Notes: generated by a model from the letters alone, not told the origin. Positions 1-7,802 are shown, counted from the first letter of the stretch. The stretch: DNA of 14,692 nucleotides from Candidatus Methanomethylophilaceae archaeon (GCA_016296195.1 JAEDJU010000022.1:1-14692); one strand, 5' to 3'. A program made the numbers and translations.

Positions 1-311
1 TCAGGGACCTTCCGCGCACCCTCAACATAGAGAAGATACATGTCACATCCACTGTCGACGAGTACAGGAAGGTCTCTAATCCGGTATGTCCCATATGCTC
101 CAGGACGATGAAGTCTGTCGGAAAGGATGGTGGTTTCAAGTGCAAGAAGTGCCACACGAGGTCATCCACTCCGGTATCGGTCAAGGTTCCGAGGCAGATC
201 GTCCCCGGTTGGTATGAGCCTCCCACGGCCGCACGCAGGCATCTCTCCAAACCTCTGAAGAGGATGGGTTTGGAGCAGCCTGTCGAGTTCGTCAATAGTC
301 GTAGTTTATAA
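1..311 (+). CDS. tiaS: tRNA(Ile2) 2-agmatinylcytidine synthetase TiaS, C-terminal part
   Basis: The gene is open at the left edge; reading from base 3, about 102 residues and the TAA stop are visible. TiaS couples agmatine to C2 of the wobble cytidine (C34) of tRNA-Ile(CAU) using ATP, so that the tRNA reads AUA and not AUG. Seen here is the C-terminal zinc ribbon, with CPIC (Cys codons at 87 and 96) and CKKC (Cys codons at 141 and 150), then a W-Y-E-P-P-T-A-A-R-R-H-L-S-K-P-L segment near the end, which is the characteristic TiaS tail. Family proteins are about 420 residues, so roughly three quarters lies outside the window. The stop is 50 bases before the thiolase start, and a TATA-like element lies between them, so the two genes need not be cotranscribed. 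Confidence 0.9.
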   Translation, partial: RDLPRTLNIEKIHVTSTVDEYRKVSNPVCPICSRTMKSVGKDGGFKCKKCHTRSSTPVSVKVPRQIVPGWYEPPTAARRHLSKPLKRMGLEQPVEFVNSRSL

Positions 312-318
312 ACGACAC

Positions 319-328
319 TATTTTATAG
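319..328 (+). promoter_or_regulatory. TATA-like promoter of the thiolase gene
   Basis: An A/T-rich stretch CTATTTTATAG lies about 35-40 bases before the ATG at 362. An archaeal start site about 25 bases downstream of the box would fall near 348-350, giving a leader of about 12 bases. A second T/A-rich stretch (TTTATAAA, about 304-311) overlaps the tiaS stop and could also serve. Confidence 0.45.
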
Positions 329-361
329 AGAGGTCATAATCCCAAGCCGAAGGGATATTCA

Positions 362-1540
362 ATGGATGAAGTAGTGATTCTTAGCGCAGTAAGGACACCC
401 ATCGGAAAATACGGTAAGACACTCGCAGGTATCAAGGCCACCGATCTCGGTGCCATGGTCGTGAAGGAGGCTGTCAACAGGGCAGGTCTCCAGCCCACCG
501 ATATCGAGGAGTGCATCATGGGTAACGTCATCGGTGCCGGACTCGGACAGAATCCCGCAAGGCAGGCAGCCATCGGTGCCGGACTTCCCGTGGAGATCGG
601 TTCCTTCACAGTCAACGCGGTCTGTGGATCCGGAATGAAGGCAGCAATGCTCGCAGCCGATGCCATCAAGGCCGGCGAGTACAACGTCCTCGCAGTCGGA
701 GGAATGGAGAACATGTCCGCCGCACCCTACCTCCTGAACGGAGCAAGGTGGGGATACAAGATGAACGACCAGACTATGGTCGATTCCATGGTCCATGACG
801 GTCTTTGGGACATCTTCAACAACCAGCACATGGGATTCACCGGTGAGATCGTGGCCGAGAGGTTCAACGTCACCAGGGAGGATGCCGACCAGCTCTCCGT
901 GGAGTCCCACCAGAAAGCCGCAGCCGCCATCAAGGCAGGCAAGTTCAAGAAGGAGATCCTTCCCGTCACCATCCCCTCCAAGAAAGGTGACATCATCTTC
1001 GACACCGATGAGGGAGTCAGGGAGGATTCCAGCATGGAGACCCTCGGAAAGCTCAAGCCCGTCTTCAAGAAGGACGGTATCGTCACAGCCGGAAACTCCT
1101 CTCAGCTGAGCGATGGTGCATCATCCCTCGTCGTCGCATCCAGGAAGTGGGCGGAGGAGCACGGACTCAAACCCCTCGCAACCATCGAGGCATACGGAGA
1201 GCGCGGAGTGAAGCCCGAGTACATCATGGAGGCTCCCATCCCCGCAACACAGCATGTCCTCAAGAAGGCCGGAATGACCATCGATGACATCGACCTCTTC
1301 GAGCACAACGAGGCATTCGCCTCCGCATCCTGTGCCGTCAAGAAGGAGCTCAACGTCCCTGACGAGATCTTCAACGTCAACGGAGGAGCCGTCGCACTCG
1401 GTCACCCCATCGGATGTTCCGGAGCACGTGTCCTCACCACCCTGCTCTACGCCCTGCAGGACAGGAACAAGGATGTCGGATGCGCCACACTCTGCCTCGG
1501 TGGAGGAAACGCGGTCACCACCATCATCCGCCGCTGCTGA
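362..1540 (+). CDS. acetyl-CoA acetyltransferase (thiolase II, bacterial AtoB-like)
   Basis: Condenses two acetyl-CoA to acetoacetyl-CoA, the first step of mevalonate/isoprenoid-lipid synthesis in archaea, or the reverse thiolysis. The 392 residues match the usual thiolase length. Motifs in order: VCGSGMKAA with nucleophile Cys88; MGFTGEIVAERFNV (157-170); TAGNSSQLSDGAS around 243-254; the NEAFA box at 316-320; NGGAVALGHPIGCSG with catalytic His348; and CLGGGNA with the second catalytic Cys378. All catalytic residues are present. The chain ends a few residues after the usual final strand, with RRC. Many archaea use a different, SCP2-type thiolase in an operon with HMG-CoA synthase and a DUF35 protein. 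Here the gene is of the tetrameric bacterial type and stands alone between tiaS and a peptidase. Substrate chain length cannot be fixed from sequence. Confidence 0.9.
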   Translation: MDEVVILSAVRTPIGKYGKTLAGIKATDLGAMVVKEAVNRAGLQPTDIEECIMGNVIGAGLGQNPARQAAIGAGLPVEIGSFTVNAVCGSGMKAAMLAADAIKAGEYNVLAVGGMENMSAAPYLLNGARWGYKMNDQTMVDSMVHDGLWDIFNNQHMGFTGEIVAERFNVTREDADQLSVESHQKAAAAIKAGKFKKEILPVTIPSKKGDIIFDTDEGVREDSSMETLGKLKPVFKKDGIVTAGNSSQLSDGASSLVVASRKWAEEHGLKPLATIEAYGERGVKPEYIMEAPIPATQHVLKKAGMTIDDIDLFEHNEAFASASCAVKKELNVPDEIFNVNGGAVALGHPIGCSGARVLTTLLYALQDRNKDVGCATLCLGGGNAVTTIIRRC

Positions 1541-1615
1541 TAAACAGTCAAATAAACCTCTTTCCAAACCTTTTCCACTGCATACTTTTTCAATTCGTTG
1601 ACGGATTCACCGTTC

Positions 1616-2845
1616 ATGAAGACACTCGATGAGATCCTGTCGCTCATAGAAGGTTCCAGAGAGGATATCGTTGACACGATGATCGGGATGATCCGCATCC
1701 CCGCTCTGTCACCGGTCAACGGGGGAGACGGTGAATCCCGCAAGGCGGATTATCTTATGACCAAGATCAAGGGATTCGATTCCGTTCAGAGGGTGGATGT
1801 TCCCGACGGGACGGATCCCAATGTCATGAGGTCCAGTATCCTCGCCAGGAAGATCGGGAAGAAACCCGGTACCGTATGGGTAGTCGCCCACATCGATGTG
1901 GTTCCCGCAGGGGATCCCGATCTGTGGGACACTCCGCCCTATGATCCCGTCTTCAAGGATGGCAGGATATATGGAAGGGGTACCGAGGACAACGGTCAGT
2001 CGGTCATCTCATCGATGTTCGCATCCAGGTTCTTCGATTCATCCGAACTGGAGGGCATGTCGATCGGTATCGCATATGTTGCGGATGAGGAGACCGCCAG
2101 CACATACGGTATCGAGTACCTCCTCGACCACGGGTATTTCTCTGAAGATGATGTGATATTCGTTCCCGACTGGGGTTCCCCCAACGGTTCCATGGTGGAG
2201 GTATCCGAGAAGAACCTTGTCTGGTTGAGGTTCTCGATCGAGGGTAAGACCACCCATGGATCCACTCCAGATCTCGGTATCAATGCATATCGTGTCTCTA
2301 CCGTTCTTCTGATGGATCTCATGGAATCATTCGCGGAGCGTTTCCCGGACAGGGATGAAGTGTTCCTTCCACCTGTCTCCACATTCGAACCCACCATGAG
2401 GCCTGCGACCGTGGAGAATGTGAACACTATTCCCGGATACGATGAGTTCGCAATGGACATCCGTGTCATCCCGAAATACGATGTGGACGATGTCGTTGCA
2501 TTGGCCGAGGATATAGCGGAATCGCATTCCAAGGCAACCGGTGCCAAGATCACCGTCTCCGAGATCCAGCGTCATGTCTCCGGAAAGCCATCTTCGACCG
2601 ATACGGATGCCTTCCGCAATCTCTCTGATGCGGTCGAGTCCGTCACCGGTGAAAGGCCCAGGGCAGTGGGTGTCGGTGGCGGTACCTGTGCCAATTTCTT
2701 CAGGGAGAAGGGATTCGACGCCTATGTTTGGCAATGCGGAGGCGGTACTCTCCATGCACCCAACGAGTATGTTGAGTTGGAGAACATCATGATCGACGCG
2801 AAGGTCTTCGCAACGGTCTACTACAACATGTGCCTGAAGGGCTGA
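1616..2845 (+). CDS. M20 family metallopeptidase (ArgE/DapE/CPG2-like)
   Basis: A dizinc amidohydrolase or dipeptidase of the M20 clan, probably cytosolic; no signal peptide is visible. With the ATG at 1616 it has 409 residues. An in-frame TTG at 1598 would add six residues but has no ribosome binding site, so I prefer the ATG. Metal-site motifs in order: AHIDVVPAG (His92, Asp94), GRGTEDNGQS (bridging Asp125), VADEET (general base Glu158 and ligand Glu159), PDWG (Asp185), and GGTLHAPNEY near the C-terminus (His380). The dimerisation (lid) domain lies at roughly 200-310 with KTTHGS (His214). All ligands are intact. The substrate could be an N-acyl amino acid, succinyl-diaminopimelate or a dipeptide; sequence does not decide. 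It ends at a terminator shared with the convergent ftsY gene. Confidence 0.88.
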   Translation: MKTLDEILSLIEGSREDIVDTMIGMIRIPALSPVNGGDGESRKADYLMTKIKGFDSVQRVDVPDGTDPNVMRSSILARKIGKKPGTVWVVAHIDVVPAGDPDLWDTPPYDPVFKDGRIYGRGTEDNGQSVISSMFASRFFDSSELEGMSIGIAYVADEETASTYGIEYLLDHGYFSEDDVIFVPDWGSPNGSMVEVSEKNLVWLRFSIEGKTTHGSTPDLGINAYRVSTVLLMDLMESFAERFPDRDEVFLPPVSTFEPTMRPATVENVNTIPGYDEFAMDIRVIPKYDVDDVVALAEDIAESHSKATGAKITVSEIQRHVSGKPSSTDTDAFRNLSDAVESVTGERPRAVGVGGGTCANFFREKGFDAYVWQCGGGTLHAPNEYVELENIMIDAKVFATVYYNMCLKG

Positions 2846-2847
2846 TG

Positions 2848-2878
2848 TTGAAAACGGCCCCTTCGGGGGCCTCTTCAA
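2848..2878. terminator. bidirectional terminator hairpin with UUCG tetraloop
   Basis: GGCCCC (2856-2861), loop TTCG, GGGGCC (2866-2871): a C(UUCG)G-capped 6-bp GC stem, extended outward by TTGAA (2848-2852) and TTCAA (2874-2878) across a small internal loop. It lies between the convergent M20 peptidase and ftsY genes. On the minus strand the GC stem is followed by TTTT, as expected for termination of ftsY. Confidence 0.7.
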
Positions 2879-2890
2879 TGATTCGGACGA

Positions 2891-4099
2891 TCACTCGTCG
2901 GAGAACATCCTCTCGATCATCCACTCGGTGTTGAATTTGACGATATCGTCATATTCCTGACCGTTGCAGACGAATGCGATCGGTTTTCCAATGGTGTGTG
3001 CGATGGACAGTGCGGCTCCACCTTTCGCATCGGTATCGATCTTGGTGAGGATGACCGCATCCACTCCGATGGCGGCATCGAAGACCTTCGCCTGTTCGAT
3101 GGCATCGTTGCCTGCGAGGGAATCTCCGACGAACACCTTGAGATCGGGTTTGGAGACCCTGACGATCTTCTTCATCTCCTCGATGAGGTTGTTGTTCGTC
3201 TGCATACGTCCCGCAGTGTCGATGAGGACGATATCCTTCCTCTTGGATTTCGCATGCTCGATCGCATCGTAGGCAACCGCTGCGGGGTCCGCATCGTGCT
3301 CCTGTTTGACGATCTTGCATCCGAGTTTCTCCGAGTGGAATGTGAGCTGTTCGATGGCTCCGGCCCTGAATGTGTCGCATGCCGCCATGACCACTGTCTT
3401 GCCACCTTTCTGCAGGCGGTTTGCGATCTTTGCGATCGCGGTGGTCTTTCCGGTACCGTTGATACCGACGAACATGATGACTGTGGGCCTGTCCTTCCCC
3501 TCGATCCACTGGTCGAAATCGAACTCGTTGATCTTCAGGACGCTTCTGACGGCATCCTTGACGGCCAGTTCCACAACCTCCTCGAGGCTGTACGAACGGT
3601 CGTATTTCTTTCCGACCAGGTTCTCCCTGACACCTTCCTTGATCTCCTCGACGACGGGGTAGGCCACATCGGCCTCCAGAAGGATGATCTCCAGTTCGTC
3701 GAGGATCTCGTTCAGGGGATCCTCCTTGATCTTCTTTCCCGAGGATTCGGACACCGGTGAAGCGGATGTCTCCTCACTGTGAGAGGAGTTGTGTTTGGCC
3801 TCTTTGGCCTCCTTCTTCTCCTGTTTCTTCAGTTTGAGAAGTTCCTTCCTCGAGAGTTTGGGTTCCTCCTTGACCGGTTCCTCGACCTTGGGCTCTTCCT
3901 TTACAGGTTCCACCTTGGGTTCGGGAACAACCACCGGCTCTGCGGAGGGGATGGGTTCGGAAGTGGTTTCGGGCTTCTCGGTGACGGGTGCCGGGGTCTG
4001 TTCGACTGCAGGCTCGTCCTTGTAGATCTTCTCCTCATCCAGTTTCTTGTTTGCCCTGGAGAAGAGGTTCTTCATCTTGGACTTGAGAGAGTCGAACAT
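2891..4099 (-). CDS. ftsY: signal recognition particle receptor FtsY
   Basis: GTPase receptor that docks the SRP54-ribosome-nascent-chain complex at the membrane and releases it to the Sec translocon. The 402 residues contain: an N-terminal basic helix (1-20) likely to touch lipid; a long acidic, Pro/Glu/Lys/Val-rich linker (about 21-125) in which EPVKEEPK occurs twice (64-71, 74-81); the helical N domain (about 127-190); and the G domain with P-loop GINGTGKT (212-219), DTFRAGA (242-248), DTAGR (294-298), TKID (352-355) and DAKGG (357-361). The GTPase motifs are complete. A strong GGAGG at 4107-4111 precedes the ATG by 7 bases, and the gene follows pfdA after 12 bases. In many euryarchaea srp54 follows ftsY; here the next gene is the convergent peptidase, so srp54 must lie elsewhere. 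Confidence 0.96.
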   Translation of the reverse strand: MFDSLKSKMKNLFSRANKKLDEEKIYKDEPAVEQTPAPVTEKPETTSEPIPSAEPVVVPEPKVEPVKEEPKVEEPVKEEPKLSRKELLKLKKQEKKEAKEAKHNSSHSEETSASPVSESSGKKIKEDPLNEILDELEIILLEADVAYPVVEEIKEGVRENLVGKKYDRSYSLEEVVELAVKDAVRSVLKINEFDFDQWIEGKDRPTVIMFVGINGTGKTTAIAKIANRLQKGGKTVVMAACDTFRAGAIEQLTFHSEKLGCKIVKQEHDADPAAVAYDAIEHAKSKRKDIVLIDTAGRMQTNNNLIEEMKKIVRVSKPDLKVFVGDSLAGNDAIEQAKVFDAAIGVDAVILTKIDTDAKGGAALSIAHTIGKPIAFVCNGQEYDDIVKFNTEWMIERMFSDE

Positions 4100-4111
4100 C
4101 CCTCAGCCTCC

Positions 4112-4552
4112 TCACTGGATTCCCTGTGCGGCCTGCTGCCTGTTGACGTACTCCTGCTGAACAGCGTTGGAGATGGTCGTCAGGGCCTGCTGTGCCTCGT
4201 TGAGGGTCTCAGCGGACTTCTTCAGCGCCTCTGCGATCTCGGCGTTGTTGGCGTCCATGTAGCCGATGGCGTCGTCGATGTCCTTCTCGACGGAGATGTT
4301 GCTCCCGATGCCGACGACGACGTTCCTGTTGGAGGTCACCTTGACGGTGATGAAAGACGAGGCACCGACAGGGACCATGATCTCGTCGCCTTCCTTGGCG
4401 TTCTTGAACGCCTTGAGGGCATCTGCGGACATGGTGACCTCTTCGAGGGAGACGCGGAGGACCTGAACCTGGCGGCTCAGTGCCTCGACCCTCTCCTTGT
4501 ATGATTCCATCGCGGCGATGGCCTGACGGAGCTCGTTGTCTTCCAAGTTCAC
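4112..4552 (-). CDS. pfdA: prefoldin alpha subunit
   Basis: Subunit of the jellyfish-shaped prefoldin hexamer (two alpha, four beta) that holds unfolded proteins for the thermosome. The 146 residues show two long coiled-coil helices (about 5-45 and 92-140) flanking the central beta-hairpin region (about 55-90, including VPVGASSFI and VGIGSNISVEKD), the typical alpha-subunit pattern. The start is GTG, and its GTGA overlaps the stop of the eL20 gene by four bases, indicating translational coupling. The eL20-pfdA-ftsY order is conserved in many euryarchaea and supports the call. Confidence 0.93.
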   Translation of the reverse strand: MNLEDNELRQAIAAMESYKERVEALSRQVQVLRVSLEEVTMSADALKAFKNAKEGDEIMVPVGASSFITVKVTSNRNVVVGIGSNISVEKDIDDAIGYMDANNAEIAEALKKSAETLNEAQQALTTISNAVQQEYVNRQQAAQGIQ

Positions 4553-4776
4553 TCACCGATCTGGTATTTCACGACGTGGTTCGTGACCTGGTCCGCAGCG
4601 AGCTCGGTGACGTCGGTGATGTTGATCTGCCATCTCTTGAGCTTGTGCTTGCTTCCGATGGTGGACAGTGCCTTCTCTTTCACTGCTGCCTCATCCTCTG
4701 CAGCCATCTCGACGGAGAAGGGCTGCTGTTTCTGCCTGGGGTCAAAATAAGATCCGGTTACGCGGAATGCTTTCAT
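4549..4776 (-). CDS. rpl18a: 50S ribosomal protein eL20 (L18Ae, LX)
   Basis: A 75-residue large-subunit protein of the archaeal/eukaryotic type; the archaeal form is a single-domain version of eukaryotic L18a. Seen features: N-terminal MKAFRVTG strand, the QPFSVEMAAEDE segment, IGSKHKLKRWQINI (about 40-53) and a Val/Thr-rich end. Length and the central G-S-K-H-K-x-K-R motif match the family. It heads the eL20-pfdA-ftsY operon behind a strong TATA box; AAGGTAAT a few bases before the ATG is a plausible but imperfect ribosome binding site. Confidence 0.93.
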   Translation of the reverse strand: MKAFRVTGSYFDPRQKQQPFSVEMAAEDEAAVKEKALSTIGSKHKLKRWQINITDVTELAADQVTNHVVKYQIGE

Positions 4777-4829
4777 TTTAATTACCTTGATTCCTTGAAC
4801 TGCAGGGCATTAATAAAGCCTTTGGTACT

Positions 4830-4845
4830 TTTTTATTATATAATT
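4830..4845 (-). promoter_or_regulatory. TATA box of the eL20-pfdA-ftsY operon
   Basis: On the minus strand the sequence reads AATTATATAATAAAAAA, the strongest TATA-like stretch in the window. It lies about 60 bases before the eL20 ATG, which predicts a leader of about 35 bases with room for a ribosome binding site. Confidence 0.7.
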
Positions 4846-4847
4846 GG

Positions 4848-4864
4848 GGAAAAGGCCCTTTTCC
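4848..4864 (-). terminator. possible terminator of priS
   Basis: GGAAAAGG and CCTTTTCC arms around a single central base (4848-4864), which can fold as a 6-bp stem with a GC-rich loop. It lies 43 bases past the priS stop and directly before the eL20 TATA box. The region 4777-4906 shows nothing else gene-like. Confidence 0.4.
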
Positions 4865-4906
4865 GGAATGGTCCAGAGAGCATGTGCCAGACATCGGAAA
4901 ATGTGT

Positions 4907-6136
4907 TCAGAACAGCTTCTTTTGTTCGGTGGCCTCGGAGGCCCATCCAACATCCGCCATCTTCCTTCCCACGAGGAATATCGCCGCGAACTCGGGCACC
5001 TCGGTCTCTCCCCTGAGGACCAGATGCTCTCCCTTCATGTCGAGTTCGGAATCCCTCCTCATGGTGATCTTCACGGGGTCGTCCGTGTACACATCGGGCA
5101 CGGCCATCTGCAGCGGATCGAAGTGGGTGAGCTCCTCCCTCGTGATAGGGGTGACCCTGAGTCCGCTCTTCCCGTGGACCGAACCGGGTAGACGGATGAG
5201 CCTCTTGATATCGGCCGTGACGGGTTCGTCCACCTCTCCGGAGAGACGGTAGGCGACATCCTCCTTCATGATCTTCACCAGCATGTTCTGGGTCGTCTGG
5301 GACACCACCGCCATGGTGTTCTTCTCGAACATGAAGGCCCTGTTCCTGACAAGTTCCTCCTGAGCTTTGGTTATCGACTGTTTGTCGCTCCCCTTGATGC
5401 TCGGATACTCCTTGCGTATCTCCTTCACATCCCTCGTGCAGAATTCTTCCACAACATCCAGGAGCCCGTTCCTCATCCTGAGCTTCCACCCTCCCGCATC
5501 CGCGGGTGGGATGAGACGGTCCTTGGCCACATTGGTCCTCACGCCGTTCCCGAGGGCCACCTTCGATGTTGCGACCTTGTTGTACGGGAACACCCAATCG
5601 ATGCTGAGGCCGGAGCAGGTGATGTAATCGACGAGCTCCCTCCTCTCATGTGTCCCGAGACCCATGACATCGGGTGTCCTGACATGGGCATGATATCCCC
5701 TTCCGCCGGAGAAGGTGATATGCACCTGATCCTCCGAGAATCCCAGATCCCCCAGGAGGAACGAGTCCACCAGGTTCATCATCTCGCTGCGGATCTGGAC
5801 AAGCATCTCCGAATATGTCATCTCCTTGGCGCCGTCCAGATGGTCCGCGTCCAGGTCGAAGATGAGCTCCGCACCCATCCATTCCTTCTCGTCCATCGTA
5901 GGTGCGTTGGGCTTGCGGTAGTAGGATGTGGAGTAGTAGCTGTGGGAGGGAACCTGTCCGTACATGAACCTGTCCAGCTCCTCGGGCCTCCCGAAACCCA
6001 TGTGCCTCTGGACATAGTTCTTGTCGAAGAACATGAATCCGAACTCCCTGCGGGTGAACCTGTCGGGCATTATCGGATGGTTGGTCCTGTAGTACCGACG
6101 GAACGCCTTGAACAGGAAACGCTGGTTCGAATCCAT
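4907..6136 (-). CDS. priS: DNA primase small (catalytic) subunit PriS
   Basis: Catalytic subunit of the archaeal/eukaryotic primase; it makes RNA (and in archaea often DNA) primers with PriL. From the ATG at 6136 it has 409 residues. Motifs: FTRREFGFMFFD near the N-terminus; FDLDADH with catalytic Asp94 and Asp96; SGGRGYHAHV (143-152); NKVATSKVAL (186-195); and VTADIKRLIRLPGSVHGKSGL (about 306-326), which holds the third active-site Asp and the His that contacts the nucleotide phosphates. No Cys/His zinc knuckle follows the DxD motif, as also seen in some other euryarchaeal PriS. A GTG at 6160 would add eight residues, but it lies inside the palindromic TATA element, so transcription should start downstream of it. 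The ATG at 6136 sits 29 bases from the box centre and gives the usual family N-terminus, probably leaderless. Confidence 0.93.
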   Translation of the reverse strand: MDSNQRFLFKAFRRYYRTNHPIMPDRFTRREFGFMFFDKNYVQRHMGFGRPEELDRFMYGQVPSHSYYSTSYYRKPNAPTMDEKEWMGAELIFDLDADHLDGAKEMTYSEMLVQIRSEMMNLVDSFLLGDLGFSEDQVHITFSGGRGYHAHVRTPDVMGLGTHERRELVDYITCSGLSIDWVFPYNKVATSKVALGNGVRTNVAKDRLIPPADAGGWKLRMRNGLLDVVEEFCTRDVKEIRKEYPSIKGSDKQSITKAQEELVRNRAFMFEKNTMAVVSQTTQNMLVKIMKEDVAYRLSGEVDEPVTADIKRLIRLPGSVHGKSGLRVTPITREELTHFDPLQMAVPDVYTDDPVKITMRRDSELDMKGEHLVLRGETEVPEFAAIFLVGRKMADVGWASEATEQKKLF

Positions 6137-6156
6137 ATTGTCGTGGGATTGACGAT

Positions 6157-6173
6157 TCACCTAATATAGGTGA
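6157..6173. promoter_or_regulatory. shared palindromic TATA element for priS and the TatD-like gene
   Basis: TCACCTA-ATA-TAGGTGA is a perfect 7-bp inverted repeat around a 3-bp A/T centre (6165). The centre lies 29 bases from the priS ATG (6136) and 28 bases from the TatD-like ATG (6193). With start sites about 25-28 bases from the TATA box, both mRNAs would begin at or just before their ATG. Neither gene has a ribosome binding site, which fits leaderless messages. Confidence 0.65.
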
Positions 6174-6192
6174 GCGTTTCTCCTTCAGGACC

Positions 6193-7029
6193 ATGAGCGA
6201 GAAGGTCCCCGTCTACGACAACCACATCCACATGAGTCCGTCGGGACGCAACGTCGATGCACTCAGGGAGTTCCAGGCCGCCGGCGGGACCGGTTTGACA
6301 CTCGTCACCCTTCCCTACAAGGAGGTCCAGATCTCGAAAGGGGAGGATTTCGCACGTTCCTATGAGATCACATACGGTCTCGCAGAGAGGGCGAGGGAGT
6401 GCACGGACCTGGAGATCAACATAGCCGTCGGTCCGTATCCCGTCCTCATCATACCCCTCGCCGAGGCTTACGGTCTCGAGAGGGCCGAGGAGATGCTCAT
6501 GAAGGGCATGGATGACGCCGCCAGGGATGTGGCCGAGGGCAGGGCGGTTGCCATAGGCGAGATCGGAAGGCCCCATTTCCCGGTCTCCCAAGAGATATGG
6601 GACGCATCCAACAGGGTCCTTCTCCACGGGATGGAGCTGGCAAGGGAGAATGATTGTCCGGTGATCATCCACTGCGAATCCGAGGCGGGTACGGACAGGT
6701 CCCTCGCGGAGCTTGCCGACATGGCGGGTCTGGACCGCGGACTCGTCGTCAAACATTCATCCCCTCCATGGGTCACCGATGAGGAGACCCACGGCGTGAT
6801 GCCGTCCATACCGGCATCCAAATCCAATCTGAAGGAGGCCCTGTCCAAGGGTACGGACAGGTTCATGATAGAGACGGACTACATCGACGATCCGGAGAAG
6901 CCCGGTGCGATCATGTCCGTCAACACGGTGCCCAAGAAGGTGGCCGCGTGGGTCGCCAACGGGCAGGTCCCGGAGGAGAGCATATACAGGATATGCAGGG
7001 ACATCCCCGATTCACTCTACAAGCGTTGA
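6193..7029 (+). CDS. TatD-related TIM-barrel metal-dependent hydrolase
   Basis: A 278-residue amidohydrolase-superfamily barrel of the archaeal TatD-like type (COG1099-like). Metal-site residues are in order: DNHIH (His11, His13), AIGEIGRPHF (Glu123), VIIHCES (His160), VVKHSSPP (His188) and MIETDYIDDP (Asp229). All expected ligands are present, so an active two-metal hydrolase is likely. TatD relatives include 3'-5' DNA exonucleases and D-aminoacyl-tRNA or phosphodiester hydrolases; the substrate of this group is not known to me. The start is leaderless, opposite priS. The next gene begins 10 bases after its stop, with a GAGGTG ribosome binding site overlapping the stop codon, so the two form an operon. 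Confidence 0.82.
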   Translation: MSEKVPVYDNHIHMSPSGRNVDALREFQAAGGTGLTLVTLPYKEVQISKGEDFARSYEITYGLAERARECTDLEINIAVGPYPVLIIPLAEAYGLERAEEMLMKGMDDAARDVAEGRAVAIGEIGRPHFPVSQEIWDASNRVLLHGMELARENDCPVIIHCESEAGTDRSLAELADMAGLDRGLVVKHSSPPWVTDEETHGVMPSIPASKSNLKEALSKGTDRFMIETDYIDDPEKPGAIMSVNTVPKKVAAWVANGQVPEESIYRICRDIPDSLYKR

Positions 7030-7038
7030 GGTGTTGAA

Positions 7039-7788
7039 ATGGAAGCCAGGATCACATGCGTATACGACGAGGGTGCACTCGAGAACACGAGTTTCATCGG
7101 TGCCAAGGGGACATCGTTCCTCATAGACATAGGTGGCAAGAGGGTCCTTTTCGACACCGGATTGAGGAACAAGTACTTGCTCCACAACCTGGAGGGTCTA
7201 GACGTCTCACCCGATTCCATAGATGCGGTGGTCGTTTCCCAGTCACATCCGGACAATTCAAGGGCCCTCGATGCGCTTCTCGGTGCGAGGACATCTCCCA
7301 TCGACGTCTACTGTCCATCCGGACTTTATTCCGGCAAACCGGGTATGTTCTCCGGAAGTGTCGGGATATCGGATGAGAACAGGGACAGGGCCGTCTTCCA
7401 TGACCTGGAGGGTTGGATGGACATCGTCCCCGGTGTCATGGTGACGCCTCAGTTGGTCTACGATGACGGGTACTCCGAGGCCTTCCTGGTCGTTGAGGGC
7501 AATCATCTCACCATCGTGAGCGGACGTGGTGTGAAAGGTCCCACGGAGGTCATCGACATGGTCAGGAGGAGGTTCAACAGACAGGTCCGTGCATTCTACG
7601 GTTCTGTCCTCCTGGAGAAGAGGAAGAAGCCTGTGGCGGAGTCCTATGCGAAGACCTTCGAGCAGGAGGGTGTTACCGATCTGTACCTCAACCATTGCAC
7701 CGGCCTTTCCGGAATGACCAACCTGCGTGTCCATCTCGGTCTCAAGGGTGTCAAGGATATGTATGTCGGCCAATCGCAGGACCTGTAA
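7039..7788 (+). CDS. metallo-beta-lactamase-fold protein with degenerate metal site
   Basis: A 249-residue member of the COG1237-like branch of the metallo-beta-lactamase superfamily. That branch includes MJ0301, annotated as a dihydropterin/ribofuranosylaminobenzene-phosphate synthase of methanopterin synthesis. Family marks retained: LLVDIG-like strands (FLIDIGGKRVLFDTGLRN, 27-44), VVVSQSHPDNS (64-74) and the C-terminal LNHCTGLSGM (218-226). The key HxHxDH motif reads Q68-S-H70-P-D72-N73, so two of the ligands are replaced. The mid-chain G-C-S-H position reads S-G-R163-G, losing another His. Only His70, Asp72 and His219 remain. Either it binds metal differently or it is a non-catalytic member. 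It is in an operon behind the TatD-like gene. Start chosen from GAGGTG five bases before the ATG. Confidence 0.75.
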   Translation: MEARITCVYDEGALENTSFIGAKGTSFLIDIGGKRVLFDTGLRNKYLLHNLEGLDVSPDSIDAVVVSQSHPDNSRALDALLGARTSPIDVYCPSGLYSGKPGMFSGSVGISDENRDRAVFHDLEGWMDIVPGVMVTPQLVYDDGYSEAFLVVEGNHLTIVSGRGVKGPTEVIDMVRRRFNRQVRAFYGSVLLEKRKKPVAESYAKTFEQEGVTDLYLNHCTGLSGMTNLRVHLGLKGVKDMYVGQSQDL

Positions 7789-7802
7789 CAATAATAGTGT
7801 TA

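Noticed and set aside
2996..3760. A long plus-strand open frame (254 codons) opposite ftsY, and similar long frames opposite the eL20/pfdA and thiolase genes
   Set aside because: They mirror the strong third-position GC bias of genuine genes on the other strand, have no family resemblance and no ribosome binding site.
4907..6136. PriS without a zinc knuckle after the DxD motif, taken as an anomaly
   Set aside because: Several euryarchaeal PriS proteins lack that Cys/His knuckle; catalytic motifs are intact.
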